Shown here: positions 39,531 to 52,263 of the stretch, in pieces
How the letters are laid out: every line of letters begins with the position of its first letter
How positions within the stretch are numbered: position 1 is the first letter of the stretch
Assembly: GCA_027604185.1 (NCBI GenBank)
Contig: JADGKB010000073.1
Span: 1-64,000, forward strand
Length of the DNA stretch: 64,000 nt
DNA from: Boothiomyces macroporosus
Taxonomy: Eukaryota; Chytridiomycota; Chytridiomycetes; Rhizophydiales; Terramycetaceae
Reading direction: 5' to 3'
The notes under the pieces: model-generated
What the model saw: only the letters and a program-made list of their open reading frames with translations
Database searches by the model: none
What the model was told of the DNA's origin: nothing
Position numbers and translations under genes: made by a program

Positions 39531-42500
39531 ATGCCTGACGAGTATATTCGAGACAAGTATGATGACGAACGAGAACCCAGAAGAAAACACAAAAAGAGAT
39601 CAAAAGATGAAAGGGAGGAAAGGGACAGAAAGCGCCATCGTAGCTCCAGAGAGGAGGAGGAACGGCATTCTTCAAGGGACCATCGCTCACGGCATTCAGA
39701 TTATTCAGACAGAGAATCTGTAGATGACGATAGAACAAGTCGGAGCAAGGAAAGGAGGCACAGAGATGAAAAAAGACACCGTTCTGATAGAGAAAGGGAT
39801 TCAGAGTCCAGGTCAAAGGATAAAGAACACCGAGAACACAGGTCAAGAGAGCATAAATCAGAACACAGAGACAGGGAGCACCGGTCTTCAAGAGATGATT
39901 ATTACGAAAAAGAAGGAAGGCATTCAAGAAGATCCAGTAGAGAACATGACCATTATTACTCTGAAAGACATTCAAATAGAGACTATGAGAGATATCCTGA
40001 TGATGAATATGAACGGAAAAGAAGAGAACGCAGCTATAGGGAAGAATCTGTTCGTTCCAGAGACCATGATCGACATCAAGAACAGCGATCTGAATCTAGG
40101 CGGGATGAAAGACGTTCTGTCTCAATTCATGAAAGAGATGATAGAAGAGCTGGCTCAATGCATGAAAGGGATGACAGAAGAGGAGAAAGGGATTCTCGAC
40201 ATTCGAGAAGAAGTGAAAGTGTTTTATCTGAAACTAAACCATCAAAATGGGATGCACCTCCCCCAAGAAAACTAACTGCTGAAGAAATTGAAGAAGAGCG
40301 AATACAACAGGAAGAAGAGAAGGTATTGAAAGCGATTAAGGCTCAAGAAACTGCTAACGTAAGCGATTTATTAACTGTACAGCGAGAAGCAAGAGAAGAA
40401 GTTCGTTATACTCTTAGGGAAGCTGAAGACAAGATACGAGAAAGAAAGCTGCGAGTTGAGCAATGGCGTAAAGAAAAGGAATTGGAAGAACAGCAAAGGA
40501 GAGAACAAGAAGGAGAAAAGTCAAGTGGTGGCCAAGAAACTAGTAAAAAGGCCTGGAATTTGGAAGATGACGATTCTGATGGTGACCAGGAAAACACGGG
40601 ACCAATAAGTGTTGATGAAGATGGTATTTATATTCTAAAAGTAGATTTCCTCCATATTGAAAAAGAGCCTGTTTTCAAAAAACCAAAACGGACAGTCATG
40701 TTTGGTGTCAAAGCCAAAGATGTGGTTGGTAAAAGTGTTGTTGAATTCGGTCTCAAGAAAATTATTAAAAAGACTCCGGTACATGAAAATAGAGTTGCAT
40801 TTGAAGACGACGAAGATGATATGGAAGCACTTGCAGAAAATTCAGTAACCAACACAAATACTGATAATCTTCCTTCCGAGCAGTCGATTGTTGAAAATCA
40901 GGTCAATTCTGATCAAGTAACTGTACCTAATGTCGATACAAAAGCTGCAAATATCGAAAATGAAGAAGGAACGGAATCGATGGCTGTAGATGAAGAAGAA
41001 GATCCTCTAGAATCATTCATGAATCAAGTGCACCAAGAATGCTCACAGACAATTGAGCAGGATAAAGTCACCCTAGTAAAGCATATTGAAAAAACTAATG
41101 ACAAAGATGCAGTTGAAGCTCTGAGTGATGTATCTGAAGAAGAGGAAGAACCAAACTTTGAAATCAATAGAGCAGAAATTATTGCTGCAGCAGAAGCGAA
41201 ACTGGCTATAAAAAAGAAAGAGTTGCTTGAAGTAGATCATTCAAAGATGAAATACGAACCATTCCGCAAAGACTTTTACAAAGAACCTCCAGATTTGGCA
41301 AAGATGACAGAGGAGGAGGTTGACCAAAAGCGTCTTGATCTGGATGGTATTCATGTTAGAGGAAAGAATTGCCCAAAACCAGTTGAAAAATGGACTCAAT
41401 TCGGCATGCCTCCTGGAGTTCATGAAGTAATCAAAAAGCTGCTTAAATATGAACGGCCAACTCCTATTCAAGCCCAAGCGATCCCTGCGATTATGAGTGG
41501 AAGAGATGTCATTGGTATCTCAAAAACTGGTTCGGGTAAAACCATGGCATTTATATTGCCAATGTTTAGACATATCAAAGATCAACGACCATCTGGTCCA
41601 CAAGAAGGCCCAATAGGTCTAGTAATGACTCCAACCAGAGAACTCGCAGTCCAGATTCACAGAGAAATCAAGCACTTTACCAAAGTTTTAAATTTGCGTG
41701 CAGTTTGCTGCTATGGCGGATCACCAATTAAAGACCAGATTGCGGAATTAAAGAAAGGCGCTGATATAATTGTATGCACTCCTGGTAGAATGATTGATTT
41801 GCTTTGTGCCAACAATGGTAGAGTTACAAATTTGAAAAGAGTGACCTATCTCGTGCTAGATGAAGCTGACAGAATGTTTGATTTAGGTTTTGAACCCCAA
41901 GTAATGCGTATGATTGGAAATGTTCGACCTGACAGACAATGTGTATTGTTTTCGGCAACTTTCCCGAGATTCATGGAAGCATTGGCAAGAAAAATCCTAA
42001 AGAAACCATTAGAGATTTTAGTCGGCGTTCGATCAATTGTCGCTCCCGATGTAACTCAAATAGTAGAAGTGATTGAAAATGAAGAAGCAAAGTTTTTAAG
42101 GTTGCTTGCTGTTTTAGGTAAATGTTCTGCAGAAAACCCAAATTCGAAATTCTTGATTTTTGTTGATCGGCAAGAAGCTGCTGATGCCATGCTATCAAAT
42201 TTGTTTAAAAGAGGATACCCTTGTTTAGCGCTTCATGGTGGTAAAGATCAAGCAGATCGTGACTCTGTTATTTCTGATTTCAAGAACGGTGCAACAAATA
42301 TTCTTGTTGCTACTTCAATTGGTGCAAGAGGACTGGATGTAAAAGACTTGAATGTTGTCATTAACTATGAATGCCCTAATCACCATGAAGATTACGTACA
42401 TCGTTGTGGCAGAACAGGTAGAGCTGGAAACAAAGGAACGGCCTACACATTTATCTTGCATGAACAAGCAGCCTATGGAGCAGATATTATTAAAGCTCTT

Positions 42501-43274
42501 ACTCAATCAGGTGTTCCAGTACCAAAAGAATTGGACAACTTAGTTCAAAGATTTTTGGACAGAGCTAGAATCGGCCTTGAGCGTATTCCAGGTTCCGGAT
42601 TCGGTGGCAGAGGTCTTGCAAAGCTAGTTGCTGATAGAGAACAGTTTAAAAAGATCCAAGCTAGAGAACACGGTGGTGCAGATCTGTCTGATGAAGAAGA
42701 AGTAGAAGTGGATGAAAACGGAGAGCCAATCAAAAAGAAACCAGAAAAAGTCAAAGAAAAGCCTGAAGAAGACTTGAAGCAGTACAAGCCGAAAATCAAC
42801 AAGCCAGCAGAACTACAACTGGCAAAGAACAACCAAATGATGCTTGAAGCTAAAGAACGTTTAGCAAGAAACGGAGGATTAACAGCCGACGAGAAAGCCA
42901 GACAAGCAGTAATTGAAATTGCAAAAACCCACCAAATGATGGGCAGAGTCACTAGTGATGCCAAATGCTGGGATGAAATTGAAGTAAACGACTATGCACA
43001 AAAAGCAAGAATGAAAGTAACAAGCAAAGAAACAGTAAACCGCATAATCAACGATACCGGTTGTGCAATCACTGTCAGAGGTGAATATGTTCAAAAAGGA
43101 AAGAGACCTCGGCCAGGTGTGCGCAAACTCTTTTTGTTTATTGAAGCTGATAACCAGTGGTGTATTGATCGAGCTAAAGCTGAAATCAAAGCCGTTTTGA
43201 TTGAAACTGAAGCAGAAGATATGGCAGAGAGTGGCCAAACTGGAACCACAATTGGCCGGTACACTGTTTTGTAA
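39531..43274 (+). CDS. DDX46/PRP5: DEAD-box spliceosomal ATPase DDX46/Prp5
   Basis: 1247-residue, intronless RNA helicase that loads U2 snRNP at the branch site and proofreads it. The first 230 residues are extremely rich in R, S, E, D and H. An acidic linker contains DPLESFMNQV near residue 490, matching the SF3B1-contacting DPLD motif of Prp5. The helicase core shows GSGKT, PTRELA, TPGR, DEAD (around residue 777), SAT and HRCGRTGRAG. The C-terminus resembles the KH-like region of DDX46. The start is preceded by TTTGAAAAAAT. Confidence 0.95.
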   Translation: MPDEYIRDKYDDEREPRRKHKKRSKDEREERDRKRHRSSREEEERHSSRDHRSRHSDYSDRESVDDDRTSRSKERRHRDEKRHRSDRERDSESRSKDKEHREHRSREHKSEHRDREHRSSRDDYYEKEGRHSRRSSREHDHYYSERHSNRDYERYPDDEYERKRRERSYREESVRSRDHDRHQEQRSESRRDERRSVSIHERDDRRAGSMHERDDRRGERDSRHSRRSESVLSETKPSKWDAPPPRKLTAEEIEEERIQQEEEKVLKAIKAQETANVSDLLTVQREAREEVRYTLREAEDKIRERKLRVEQWRKEKELEEQQRREQEGEKSSGGQETSKKAWNLEDDDSDGDQENTGPISVDEDGIYILKVDFLHIEKEPVFKKPKRTVMFGVKAKDVVGKSVVEFGLKKIIKKTPVHENRVAFEDDEDDMEALAENSVTNTNTDNLPSEQSIVENQVNSDQVTVPNVDTKAANIENEEGTESMAVDEEEDPLESFMNQVHQECSQTIEQDKVTLVKHIEKTNDKDAVEALSDVSEEEEEPNFEINRAEIIAAAEAKLAIKKKELLEVDHSKMKYEPFRKDFYKEPPDLAKMTEEEVDQKRLDLDGIHVRGKNCPKPVEKWTQFGMPPGVHEVIKKLLKYERPTPIQAQAIPAIMSGRDVIGISKTGSGKTMAFILPMFRHIKDQRPSGPQEGPIGLVMTPTRELAVQIHREIKHFTKVLNLRAVCCYGGSPIKDQIAELKKGADIIVCTPGRMIDLLCANNGRVTNLKRVTYLVLDEADRMFDLGFEPQVMRMIGNVRPDRQCVLFSATFPRFMEALARKILKKPLEILVGVRSIVAPDVTQIVEVIENEEAKFLRLLAVLGKCSAENPNSKFLIFVDRQEAADAMLSNLFKRGYPCLALHGGKDQADRDSVISDFKNGATNILVATSIGARGLDVKDLNVVINYECPNHHEDYVHRCGRTGRAGNKGTAYTFILHEQAAYGADIIKALTQSGVPVPKELDNLVQRFLDRARIGLERIPGSGFGGRGLAKLVADREQFKKIQAREHGGADLSDEEEVEVDENGEPIKKKPEKVKEKPEEDLKQYKPKINKPAELQLAKNNQMMLEAKERLARNGGLTADEKARQAVIEIAKTHQMMGRVTSDAKCWDEIEVNDYAQKARMKVTSKETVNRIINDTGCAITVRGEYVQKGKRPRPGVRKLFLFIEADNQWCIDRAKAEIKAVLIETEAEDMAESGQTGTTIGRYTVL

Positions 43275-43368
43275 TACATTATTGAATTCAAAATCATTTA
43301 CAATTAGTACGCCTCGATATACATTGAGTTCAAAATCATAAGTACAATTAAATTCAAAATCTGTTTAT

Positions 43369-44417
<1,049 letters not shown>

Positions 44418-45189
44418 ATGTCGAAAATGGATTTTGATTTGCTAACTTCAGCTCAATCAAGGCTGAACCCAATGAATGAAAGAGAATTAGATCTTCGCGG
44501 ATTCAAAATCCAGAAAATAGAAAACTTGGCTCTAACAAGGGATGTAAATGACTGTCTTGATTTCACTGATAATGACATCGCAAAGCTAGGTATTTCTTGT
44601 TAACAAGGCAACTTTCCATTAATGCCGAATGTAAAGACTCTATTATTGCATAACAACAGGATCAGTAAAATCGAATCTACTTTATCAAAATACTTGCCAA
44701 ACCTTGAACATTTGATTTTATCGAAAAATGCAATCGTAGAATTGGGAGAATTAGATCCGCTAGTAATTCAATTTAATGCAGATGGGATTAGAAAAGCTGA
44801 GTACCTTGGTTCTGGTTGATAACATTGTATTTTCAAAGAAGCATTACAGGTACAGTTTAATTAATTAGGTTATATGTGATTCATAAAATACCATCAATCA
44901 AAGTACTGGATTACAAAAAAGTCAGCGAAAGCGAACGAATAGAAGCGCTAAAGCTCTTTAGTGGAAAAGAAGGAAACGAACTCTTGAAGGAACTAACAGA
45001 GCATGGAATGAATGCTACCTTTGATCCAGAAGAAATTCTAGAAACTAAAAAGTAAGATTTAAACTAACAAGAACTATATCAAAAGAAGAGCAACTAAAGA
45101 TTAGGGAAGCAATCAAGAATGCGAAAACATTATCTGAAATTAGCCGATTGGAACAAGCTTTACAAGGTGGAATAATTCCAGAATTATGA
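44418..45189 (+). CDS. SNRPA1/LEA1: U2 snRNP A' protein (SNRPA1/Lea1)
   Basis: 231-residue leucine-rich-repeat protein that, with U2B'', is part of the U2 snRNP. Conserved blocks are ELDLRGFKIQKIENL, KLGNFPLMPNVKTLLLHNNR and LILSKNAIVELGELDPL, then the HYRLYVIHKIPSIKVLDY cap. Four introns: 44590-44607 (18 nt, the shortest found here), 44763-44781 (19), 44850-44868 (19) and 45052-45071 (20). All are needed for a full-length protein, and each restores the family sequence. Confidence 0.92.
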
Positions 45190-45376
45190 ATAAATATCTT
45201 GTTTTTCTACGAGATGCTCTGTTAGGAGACTCTCTATGAATCCCTAGTTGTACCAAACTCTCTGCTATACGGACCATTTGTATGCCCACCTATAAGACTC
45301 TATTCTCAAGTACCGATGAGCGTCGATACCAAACTCTCAAAGGTAAATTATTTCCATTTTTGAAGGCAAATCACAA

Positions 45377-48056
45377 ATGCAAAAACGGAGACAGAGACTC
45401 AGCTATGTGATAAAGGAAGATTACCACTCCCACTTGCACAGACAAGGAATAAACTCGCTCCTAATAAGCGACGATACACTATTCATCGGATCACGGGACT
45501 CTACAATATCCCAATGGCAAATCACAAATACAAAAATACAACCGAAAAACAAGCAGTTTACTAGGCTAAAGAATGACAAAATCAGAGTCAGTTTTGATGA
45601 TGATTTGGAGGGAAAGAAGCAGCTCCTGTACGATAAACAAGTTGAACTGAATCTAAAAAATATTCCTAAAACTGGTAAATCGAGTCATTTAAAGTCTTTT
45701 GAAAAGCATAGTGACTGGGTGAATGATTTGGTTCTGTATCAAAAGAAGCTTGTTAGCTGTTCATCCGATAGATCTGTTCTGCTCTGGGATATTCAAACTA
45801 GAGATGTAGTCAGGTTAGGGTACCATGGTGATTATGTAAAGAGACTTGCGCAGCCTAAAGAACAAAAGTGGGTGGCATCGGGAAGTTTGGATAGAGGGAT
45901 ATTTATATGGGATTTACAAGAAGGGAGGTATGATGATCCTAGGATACTTGCTAGAGACGAGAACCCATCTGGTTCTATTTATGCTTTGGCGTGTAACCCT
46001 TCAGGCACTATGATTGCTTCTGGGTAACTATTGTTAACATAGTGCTCCAGATAGAATAGTCAAATTGTGGGATACCAGGTCCAGGTCAGAGAAATTCAGT
46101 AAGCTACAAGGGCATTCGGACGCGATAAGAGATTTGTTAATTAGTGAAGATGGAAAGTGGGTCTTGTCTTGTTCATCCGATAAATCTATTAAACTATGGT
46201 CTTTGGCAATGCCAAACCATTGTCTAGAGACTTATAACTATGCAGAAGATAGTGTATGGTGTTTACATTCAAATTCACCAACTTTTGCTAATTTCTGGGC
46301 TGGAACTAAGGATGGATGGGTTTACAAAATCAATACTGAATCTAAATACGACACTGATTGTATTGCTATTTGCCAGGAAAATGAACCGATCTTAAAGATT
46401 GCTGCTGTTGAAGACTCTTTTATATGGACTGCTACTACTAGCTCAACTGTAAACAGATACAGAGATGTTCCGTTCTTTGAAAATGATGAGATTGTTATTC
46501 CTGACGAATGTTGTATCAGACCAGAGATTGATGTAGACACTGAATCAATTTACTCGAAACCAGTTTCGATTCACTCTTACAAGGAAGAGCACGGTTCTTT
46601 GACCAACACCGCTGAACTACAAGACCCAGATGAAATGGGGGTGCTGCCATGCTGGACAGAGCCATATGATTCAATTGAAGGTATACCTGGGATAAAGAAA
46701 TATCTTATATTCAACAACAAGAGATTTGTTTTAACTGAAAACAGTAACAAACAGGTTTGCTTGTGGGATATTATAACTTGTGAAAAGATTAACGATTTTG
46801 GAAAAGCGGATTTTGATAAGATAGCAAATCAAGAAAACTCGCAGGAATGGGTAGCTAACTGGTGTACGATAGATACCAAAAACGGTGATTTAACTGTCCA
46901 TTTGGATGAAGGAAGGTGTCTGGATAGTGAAATTTATCATCAAGATTTGAATTTATTGGTTGATGCTGCGAATGAAGATCAAAGAGTTAATTTAGCCAAA
47001 TGGGTCCTAACTTATCTCTTTTTCAATTACCTTAAACGGCTGTTTCCAAATAATGCGAGTTTTACAAAGAATGCTGGTCAGAGTATACGGGAAAATGATC
47101 CAAATACACCATCAATGAAAGTTATGCTTGCTACTCCACTGGCTCTGAACCTTCCTGATGAGCCAAGTACTTCTCCTGGGACAGTGCCCTCCAACGCGGT
47201 ATCTAGTACCAATTTGATCTCGCCTCAAGGAGCAGCTGGATTTACAAGGGAAGGCAGTTTAATTGAATCAAACACCCCTTCATTACAACTCGCAATACCT
47301 GAAGAACCGGAAACAGTCCCGGATGTCAGTTCTCCTCTTATAGTACAGAGCCCAGAAGCTGTTAGTCCAAAGAAGGGCAGTCAACGCTCGCCTTCATTTA
47401 TCGACAAATTTAAATTCCTGAAAAACAGAAACAGCAGTGTAAAGTCTACTGAAGAAACACCGCCTTCACCAGAACCTACCATACAGATACCTATAAACGA
47501 AGAGTTCATTAATCTTGATGAAACTCCACCACTCATGCTAAATCAGAATATCCCTATAATATTCTCGTTGGAACAGTCGCCCTCCATGTATGTTGATACG
47601 TTCAAAGGAAAACTACACGACTTGTCTGTCCATCCAAATATTGGAGAAGTTATACCAGCTTGGGTAAAGGACTGGATCGTCAACGTAAGTGAAATTAACG
47701 TTAGAGAAATCAACCGCAAAAAGATGCGGCAAAGCTTGCTTTCATACTGACAAAACACCCTCGTTCGCAATTACCAGAGCTCTCACAAGAGTAAGTGTTT
47801 CTAATATAGTGCAAATCGTCTCACAGCCAATCGGATGCTCCGAATACGAAAAGTGATTCAACATTTAGCAACTCAGCTAAACATCACAGTTGATTCTGAA
47901 TGTATAAACAGCAAAGAGAGACAAAAAGGGGTATATATTGACATTTACTGCAATGGCAAGCTTATAAGCCCCAGGCATACACTTGCTAGTGTCAAATATG
48001 TATTATGTAAAGGCGGCGGTCCAGACATTGTGTTCCAGTACCTGGAAAGATTCTAA
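45377..48056 (+). CDS. WDR48: WD-repeat protein WDR48/UAF1 homologue
   Basis: 873-residue protein matching WDR48, the activator of USP1/12/46-type deubiquitinases; fungal homologues act similarly. It has an N-terminal eight-bladed WD40 region starting RLSYVIKEDYH, then the block GIPGIKKYLIFNNKRFVLT, a serine/proline-rich linker, and a C-terminal ubiquitin-like region ending KGGGPDIVFQYLERF. Introns at 46024-46042 (19), 47685-47704 (20) and 47791-47809 (19) are required to keep frame. Start ATG 45377 fits the N-terminus of the family. Confidence 0.92.
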
Positions 48057-48150
48057 TAACACCTTCATATTTTTTAATTTTGTTTCATCCATCCTTGTGG
48101 CGCCTATTTTTCTTCTCTTCAGAAAAGCGTGAGATTCAGCTGATTGCAAG

Positions 48151-48881
48151 ATGTCAAATGGAAGCAAGAAACAAGATGACGGAAATAACGTAACTAGATC
48201 ATTAACAGTAGCTGCTAGACCAGGAATACGATATTCAAAAGTAAGTTTTTCTCACCCAGACAGCCTATCAACGAATATGATTTGCAAAAGTACTTGAAGC
48301 TAACTGTAGACAGCCTAATATGGATCAACAACAGTTCTTTGGTAATCGCTGTTAATATTAGCGTTCGCAGCAGCAGCAGCAGCTCAGTATGGTAGTCAAA
48401 ACATGAATAATATGAACCCAGATCTTGCGCATATGCTGATACAACAGCAACGCCTGCCGGATCAAAACTACGAACAATCGTCAGAGTCTAAACCGACAGT
48501 TGGGTCTCAAGAACATATCAGACTGAAAAAAGAAACACATCGTGAAGTAATACCTGTTAATATAGGTTGAAAGAAGAAGGCGAGAGAATATTAATGCTGG
48601 TATCCAAGAATTGGCCGAATTGATTCCTGGACAGGAAAAGAACAAGGGCAGGATATTACAAAGGGCTGTTCAGTACATTCACGAACTCAAGCAACAAGAT
48701 TCAGCAAATATGGAGAAATGGTCGCTGGAAAAGATGCTTTACGAGCAAACGTAAGCAATGCTAATTCAGGATTCAAGATTATTTGGCCCAAGTTGAAGCT
48801 TTGAAGCAAGAGAATCATCGCTTGAGACAAATGCTGCCTTCGGATAACGGTAATAAGAGGCAAAGAACTGACGATCGTTAA
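48151..48881 (+). CDS. bHLH transcription factor, Cbf1/USF-like
   Basis: 209-residue factor. The basic region and helix 1 read HREVERRRRENINAGIQEL, the loop/helix 2 contains EKNKGRILQRAVQYIHEL, and a leucine-zipper-like coil follows. The H-E-R residues predict binding to E-boxes of the CACGTG type. A polyalanine/glutamine region precedes it. Introns: 48241-48263 (23 nt, least certain), 48290-48309, 48342-48361, 48547-48565 and 48751-48769 (19-20 nt). Its stop lies 11 bp from the stop of the convergent PARP-like/B-box gene. Confidence 0.85.
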
Positions 48882-48892
48882 TAAACTTTTTA

Positions 48893-50541
48893 TTAGTATC
48901 TTCCGGCGTATCCAGATACCTGCGAGTAAGTGTCCAAATCATCCAAAGGATCGTCGTTTGATTGGCTGCCGAAAGCTTCAGAAAAGAAGTCGCTTGTACG
49001 TCTAGTCTGAGTTCGTTCTTTTAATTGACTAGGCAAGTTATTCTGCGTTAGTTTAATAGTACTCCTAATGGCGCGTATTGGAAACTTTGGTTAAAGTAAT
49101 TGGTTGGCTGTCTGACTGGTGATACATTAGGTGTTTGTACAACCGACACGGTTTTAGTTGGGGATACTTTTTTCTTGTCCAGTTCAACATGGATACTGCC
49201 ATTGATCTTTGCGTCCAGTTGAACATCGATATCACTCTTGAAGAATTTAAAGTCGCTCAGTTGTTCTCGAAGAGATTGGTGTAGATGCCAGGTATAGACA
49301 CATTGCATAGCGTTGCCAGCCTGTTGGTATTTCAAAAACTCTTCCAAGCGGCTGATTTCACCCAACTGTCGGTTCAATTCTATCTCGTCACCGAGCAGAA
49401 TAGTAATTTTCTTTTCAATAATCTTGTTGCATTCATCTTTAGCTTTTTGGCATATCTGGTCAATTTGTGAAACGATTTCTTTGCCCATGTTAACCACCGC
49501 TTCAGCTCTTGAATGAATATTATGGATCTGTTCTTGAATCATGTTTGTGCGATTGTGCATATTTGGGTTTGGCTGAATTAGTTTAAAATACTTTTTGGGT
49601 TTCTTCAATGACAGATTGCAAATAAACGTCAACTCTTACCAGAGTATGCTTGCCTTCCTTTGGTGTGTGGCTGCTTAGTACTGAACAGTCGATACATACT
49701 GGTTCATGGCACTGTGTGCAAAAGTATTCTATTTGTCGTTCAGGGTGGTGTTTGCAAGTTCCAAATACATCCATGCCTTCACCAATAGGTTTCCTAACGT
49801 GCATTCCAGCAATACGAGTACTGTGTACTAATCCATCACACTTTTTACACAAATAAGCTTTATCAGCGTCGCAGTAGCATACGGCAGTTTCAGTTTCACA
49901 GTTATCGCATTTCGGTTTTTGAAGTGCGTTTTGTTCCATTTCAGGATCATATTCGTACTGAATCAAGTACCGTGGCAAAACAAAAGATGGATTCTTGATG
50001 TAATATTCATGCTCATAAGTTGATCCTTTCTTGTTTTCATCTATATAAGTACTAGTTACCATGAATATAGAAGCTCTTGTATCCGTCAGGTATTTCCGTG
50101 TCGTCAACCAAAGCCTTTTCGATTGGATAGCTTCTTCCAACAATGATTTGGCACAAGAGCGCTTTATGTACTTTTTGTCCTTTTGCAGGGTTCAACCTGC
50201 CCACTTTGAACTTTAGACCGCGTAAGGGAGGATTAATCTGGAATCCTCTTCTAATAACATCCTCTTCAGTGTTACCGCCAACTAATTCTGATGTATCAAC
50301 CCAAGATGGCAAGGACAGACATTCCTTTGTTAGTGATTCTTACATTGCTGTACTTTGAGAACTGTGAAGCCAAACTAGGGTTTGAAAGAGTGTAACAAGA
50401 TAGGATCCGTGCCGTAGATGAATTTAATGAAATACGCAAATCGTATTCCAATTCAAGTATTTCCTGGGTATTATTTTTCGTGAGTGTTTTAGCTCCAGTT
50501 TGCTCGTTTGTCAACATTAGAGAAAAACGCGTTACTAACAT
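48893..50541 (-). CDS. PARP-like domain fused to tandem B-box zinc fingers
   Basis: 523-residue protein. Residues up to about 210 resemble the later half of a PARP catalytic domain: GNTEEDVIRRGFQI, LLCQIIVGRSYPI, HEYYIKNPSFVLPRYLIQYE. The HGT motif expected before the GF element is replaced by SWVDTSE, and the middle tyrosine is not evident, so ADP-ribosyl transfer is doubtful. Two B-boxes follow (CDNCETETAVCYCDADKAYL and CKHHPERQIEYFCTQCHEPV), then a coiled coil, as in TRIM proteins without RING. Introns: 50325-50343, 50041-50059, 49573-49591 and 49043-49062. Confidence 0.75.
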
Positions 50542-50613
50542 TTCATTTATGGTCACCAACTGCTCATGGCTGATAATGACTGATTTTTTTGCTTTTCCAC
50601 ACGTAGCAATCTA

Positions 50614-51205
50614 ATGACTTTTCTACACATACTTTCATATATTGGATATTTATTTGGATTTCTATTTCTCGCTTATTCGCTAGGTTGTTGCTTATTAATT
50701 CAGCTACGGGATTGTACTACATTTCAGAAGTAGTGGAAGAGTACACAGTAATGTCGAAAAGGGTGATCACTTATACAATTATTGTAATTCATTGCTAACG
50801 AGATTGTTGCGGGATATCATGTACTATTACTATTCGACCAATTGTCATTTACCAGGATCTTTTTTTCTTTCTTGTTCACTCTATGGTACGCCAGGTTGCT
50901 GGAGTACTTCCCAGTGATAGATCTTACAGGACCAATCTTTATTCTCTCTTGCGGTAATATTTACTAATGCAGTGTTTGCGATAATCAACCATATAATGTG
51001 GTTCTTTTATTTCAAGGAAATTCCACACAGGTTTATTGAAATGGTTAGTTTCTTTATCTTGATTGTATGGCTGATTCCGTTCATGTTTATGATTTCACTC
51101 AGCGCTAATGATTTGGCTTTGCCATATGAGGACAGCAGAAGGAAACAAAAGAGCACGGTGAGGAGATGGCTACATGTCTTGCTGTTGAAGAAGGATGAAA
51201 TATAA
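50614..51205 (+). CDS. SVP26: TEX261/Svp26 family ER-Golgi cargo adaptor
   Basis: 177-residue membrane protein with four or more hydrophobic segments. Family motifs are TGLYYISEVVEEYTV, TGPIFILSC and NHIMWFFYF followed by FMISLSANDLALP. The family helps load glycosyltransferases into COPII vesicles. Introns: 50684-50703 (20 nt, 5' end GTTG rather than GTA), 50784-50802 (19, 3' end GAG) and 50954-50972 (19). None of the exons alone shows the family; splicing assembles a full match. It is divergent from the PARP-like gene, 72 bp away. Confidence 0.88.
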
Positions 51206-51470
51206 CTGATTTTATAATTGTTTTTTATTCCTAATGATTTGCAATTCCAGGTTGACGCCTTTACTTGAAATGGATAGATTTAGCACCAACCAGAGGAAAA
51301 TCTATTGGAATAAACCAATTGTGTTCATCAGTTCGACCATTAATTCATTCAATACATGGATATGGTAATCGGTACCACTCAGCTGTAAATAATAATCTAT
51401 TTCTCCATCTTTATATATACCTTGGAACAAACATTTTGAATGCGGAGAATTTAAAGTTTTTTTTGAAAAA

Positions 51471-52080
51471 ATGTTCAAGAGACTATTAATACCAACAATA
51501 ACAAAGCGATTCAACAGCAGCCTGCCATTCCCAGACTCTCTTTCAAAAGCCCTAAACCCAGTAGGCTATGTAAAATGGAAAATGGGAGTAATAGATGCTG
51601 GGAGAACAAACTATGAAGAATGCGCACAGCAATTTGAAAAGTTGGATTTGAAACTACCTTCTACATTTCAATCGTGGTTTTCAGTTACTATTTTGCATGT
51701 ATGGATGATTAATAAGCGCTTGTCACTTGAGGGGGAATTGGGAAGGGATTTACAAAAAGAAATGATTAATCATATATGGCTGGATGCTGAAATTAAATTA
51801 CACCAGGCTGGAGTCAAAGCGAAAATTAATTCTATTGTTAGTGATCTTGTTGGACAGTACCAAGGAAATACACTCGGGTATGATGAAGGTCTGTTTTATG
51901 GAGATCAAATATTGGCAGGTGCTCTCTGGAGGTAAGTTTAAATTAATTAGAAATATTTATAACTGTGAAAATGTTGAATTTGAAAAGATTTTGAATTTGT
52001 TGACTATAGTGAGACAGAGACTGCATTACCTTGATAAACTAGATAGCAAGACTGTAATGGATGGTAAAATAAAGTTTTAA
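51471..52080 (+). CDS. CBP3: Ubiquinol-cytochrome c reductase assembly chaperone Cbp3/UQCC1
   Basis: 196-residue mitochondrial chaperone for cytochrome b synthesis and complex III assembly. The N-terminus is a presequence-like MFKRLLIPTITKRFNSS. The core contains FQSWFSVTILHVWMI, DLVGQYQGNTLGYDEGLFYG and ALWRNIY. One 19-nt intron at 51932-51950 splits ALWR from NIY. The start is preceded by TTTTTTTTGAAAAA. Confidence 0.9.
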
Positions 52081-52116
52081 ACACTCTAAATTGGTAGACT
52101 TTAAGGTTTTCTTAAA

Positions 52117-52203
52117 GTTTAAACTCTAAAGTAAAGGTTAAGTTTAAACTCTAAAGTAAAGGCTAAGTTTAAACTAAAGATAAAGTAAAGGCTAAGTTTA
52201 ACG
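52117..52203. repeat. Tandem repeat, about 25 bp, 3-4 copies
   Basis: Units GTTTAAACTCTAAAGTAAAG plus GGTTAA or GCTAA endings lie at 52117-52141 and 52142-52166. A 29-bp variant follows at 52167-52195, then a partial copy. It lies just downstream of CBP3. Confidence 0.75.
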
Positions 52204-52263
52204 AGTTTAGTTAAAAAGCTTGCCAAGTTAAAGTTGAAATATTAAATTCAGGTATACAAAATT

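Noticed and set aside
39531..40260. R/S/E/D/H-rich region of DDX46 as a tandem DNA repeat
   Set aside because: It is low-complexity coding sequence typical of the N-terminus of this helicase, not a DNA repeat with a fixed unit.
47835..48056. Separate small ubiquitin-like (Atg12-like) gene
   Set aside because: Two short introns join it in frame to the WDR48 gene, and it matches the C-terminal ubiquitin-like region of that family.
51302..51514. 70-codon minus-strand frame overlapping the CBP3 start
   Set aside because: It overlaps a well-supported gene, uses a non-ATG start, and shows no recognisable family, although its tail is not obviously random.
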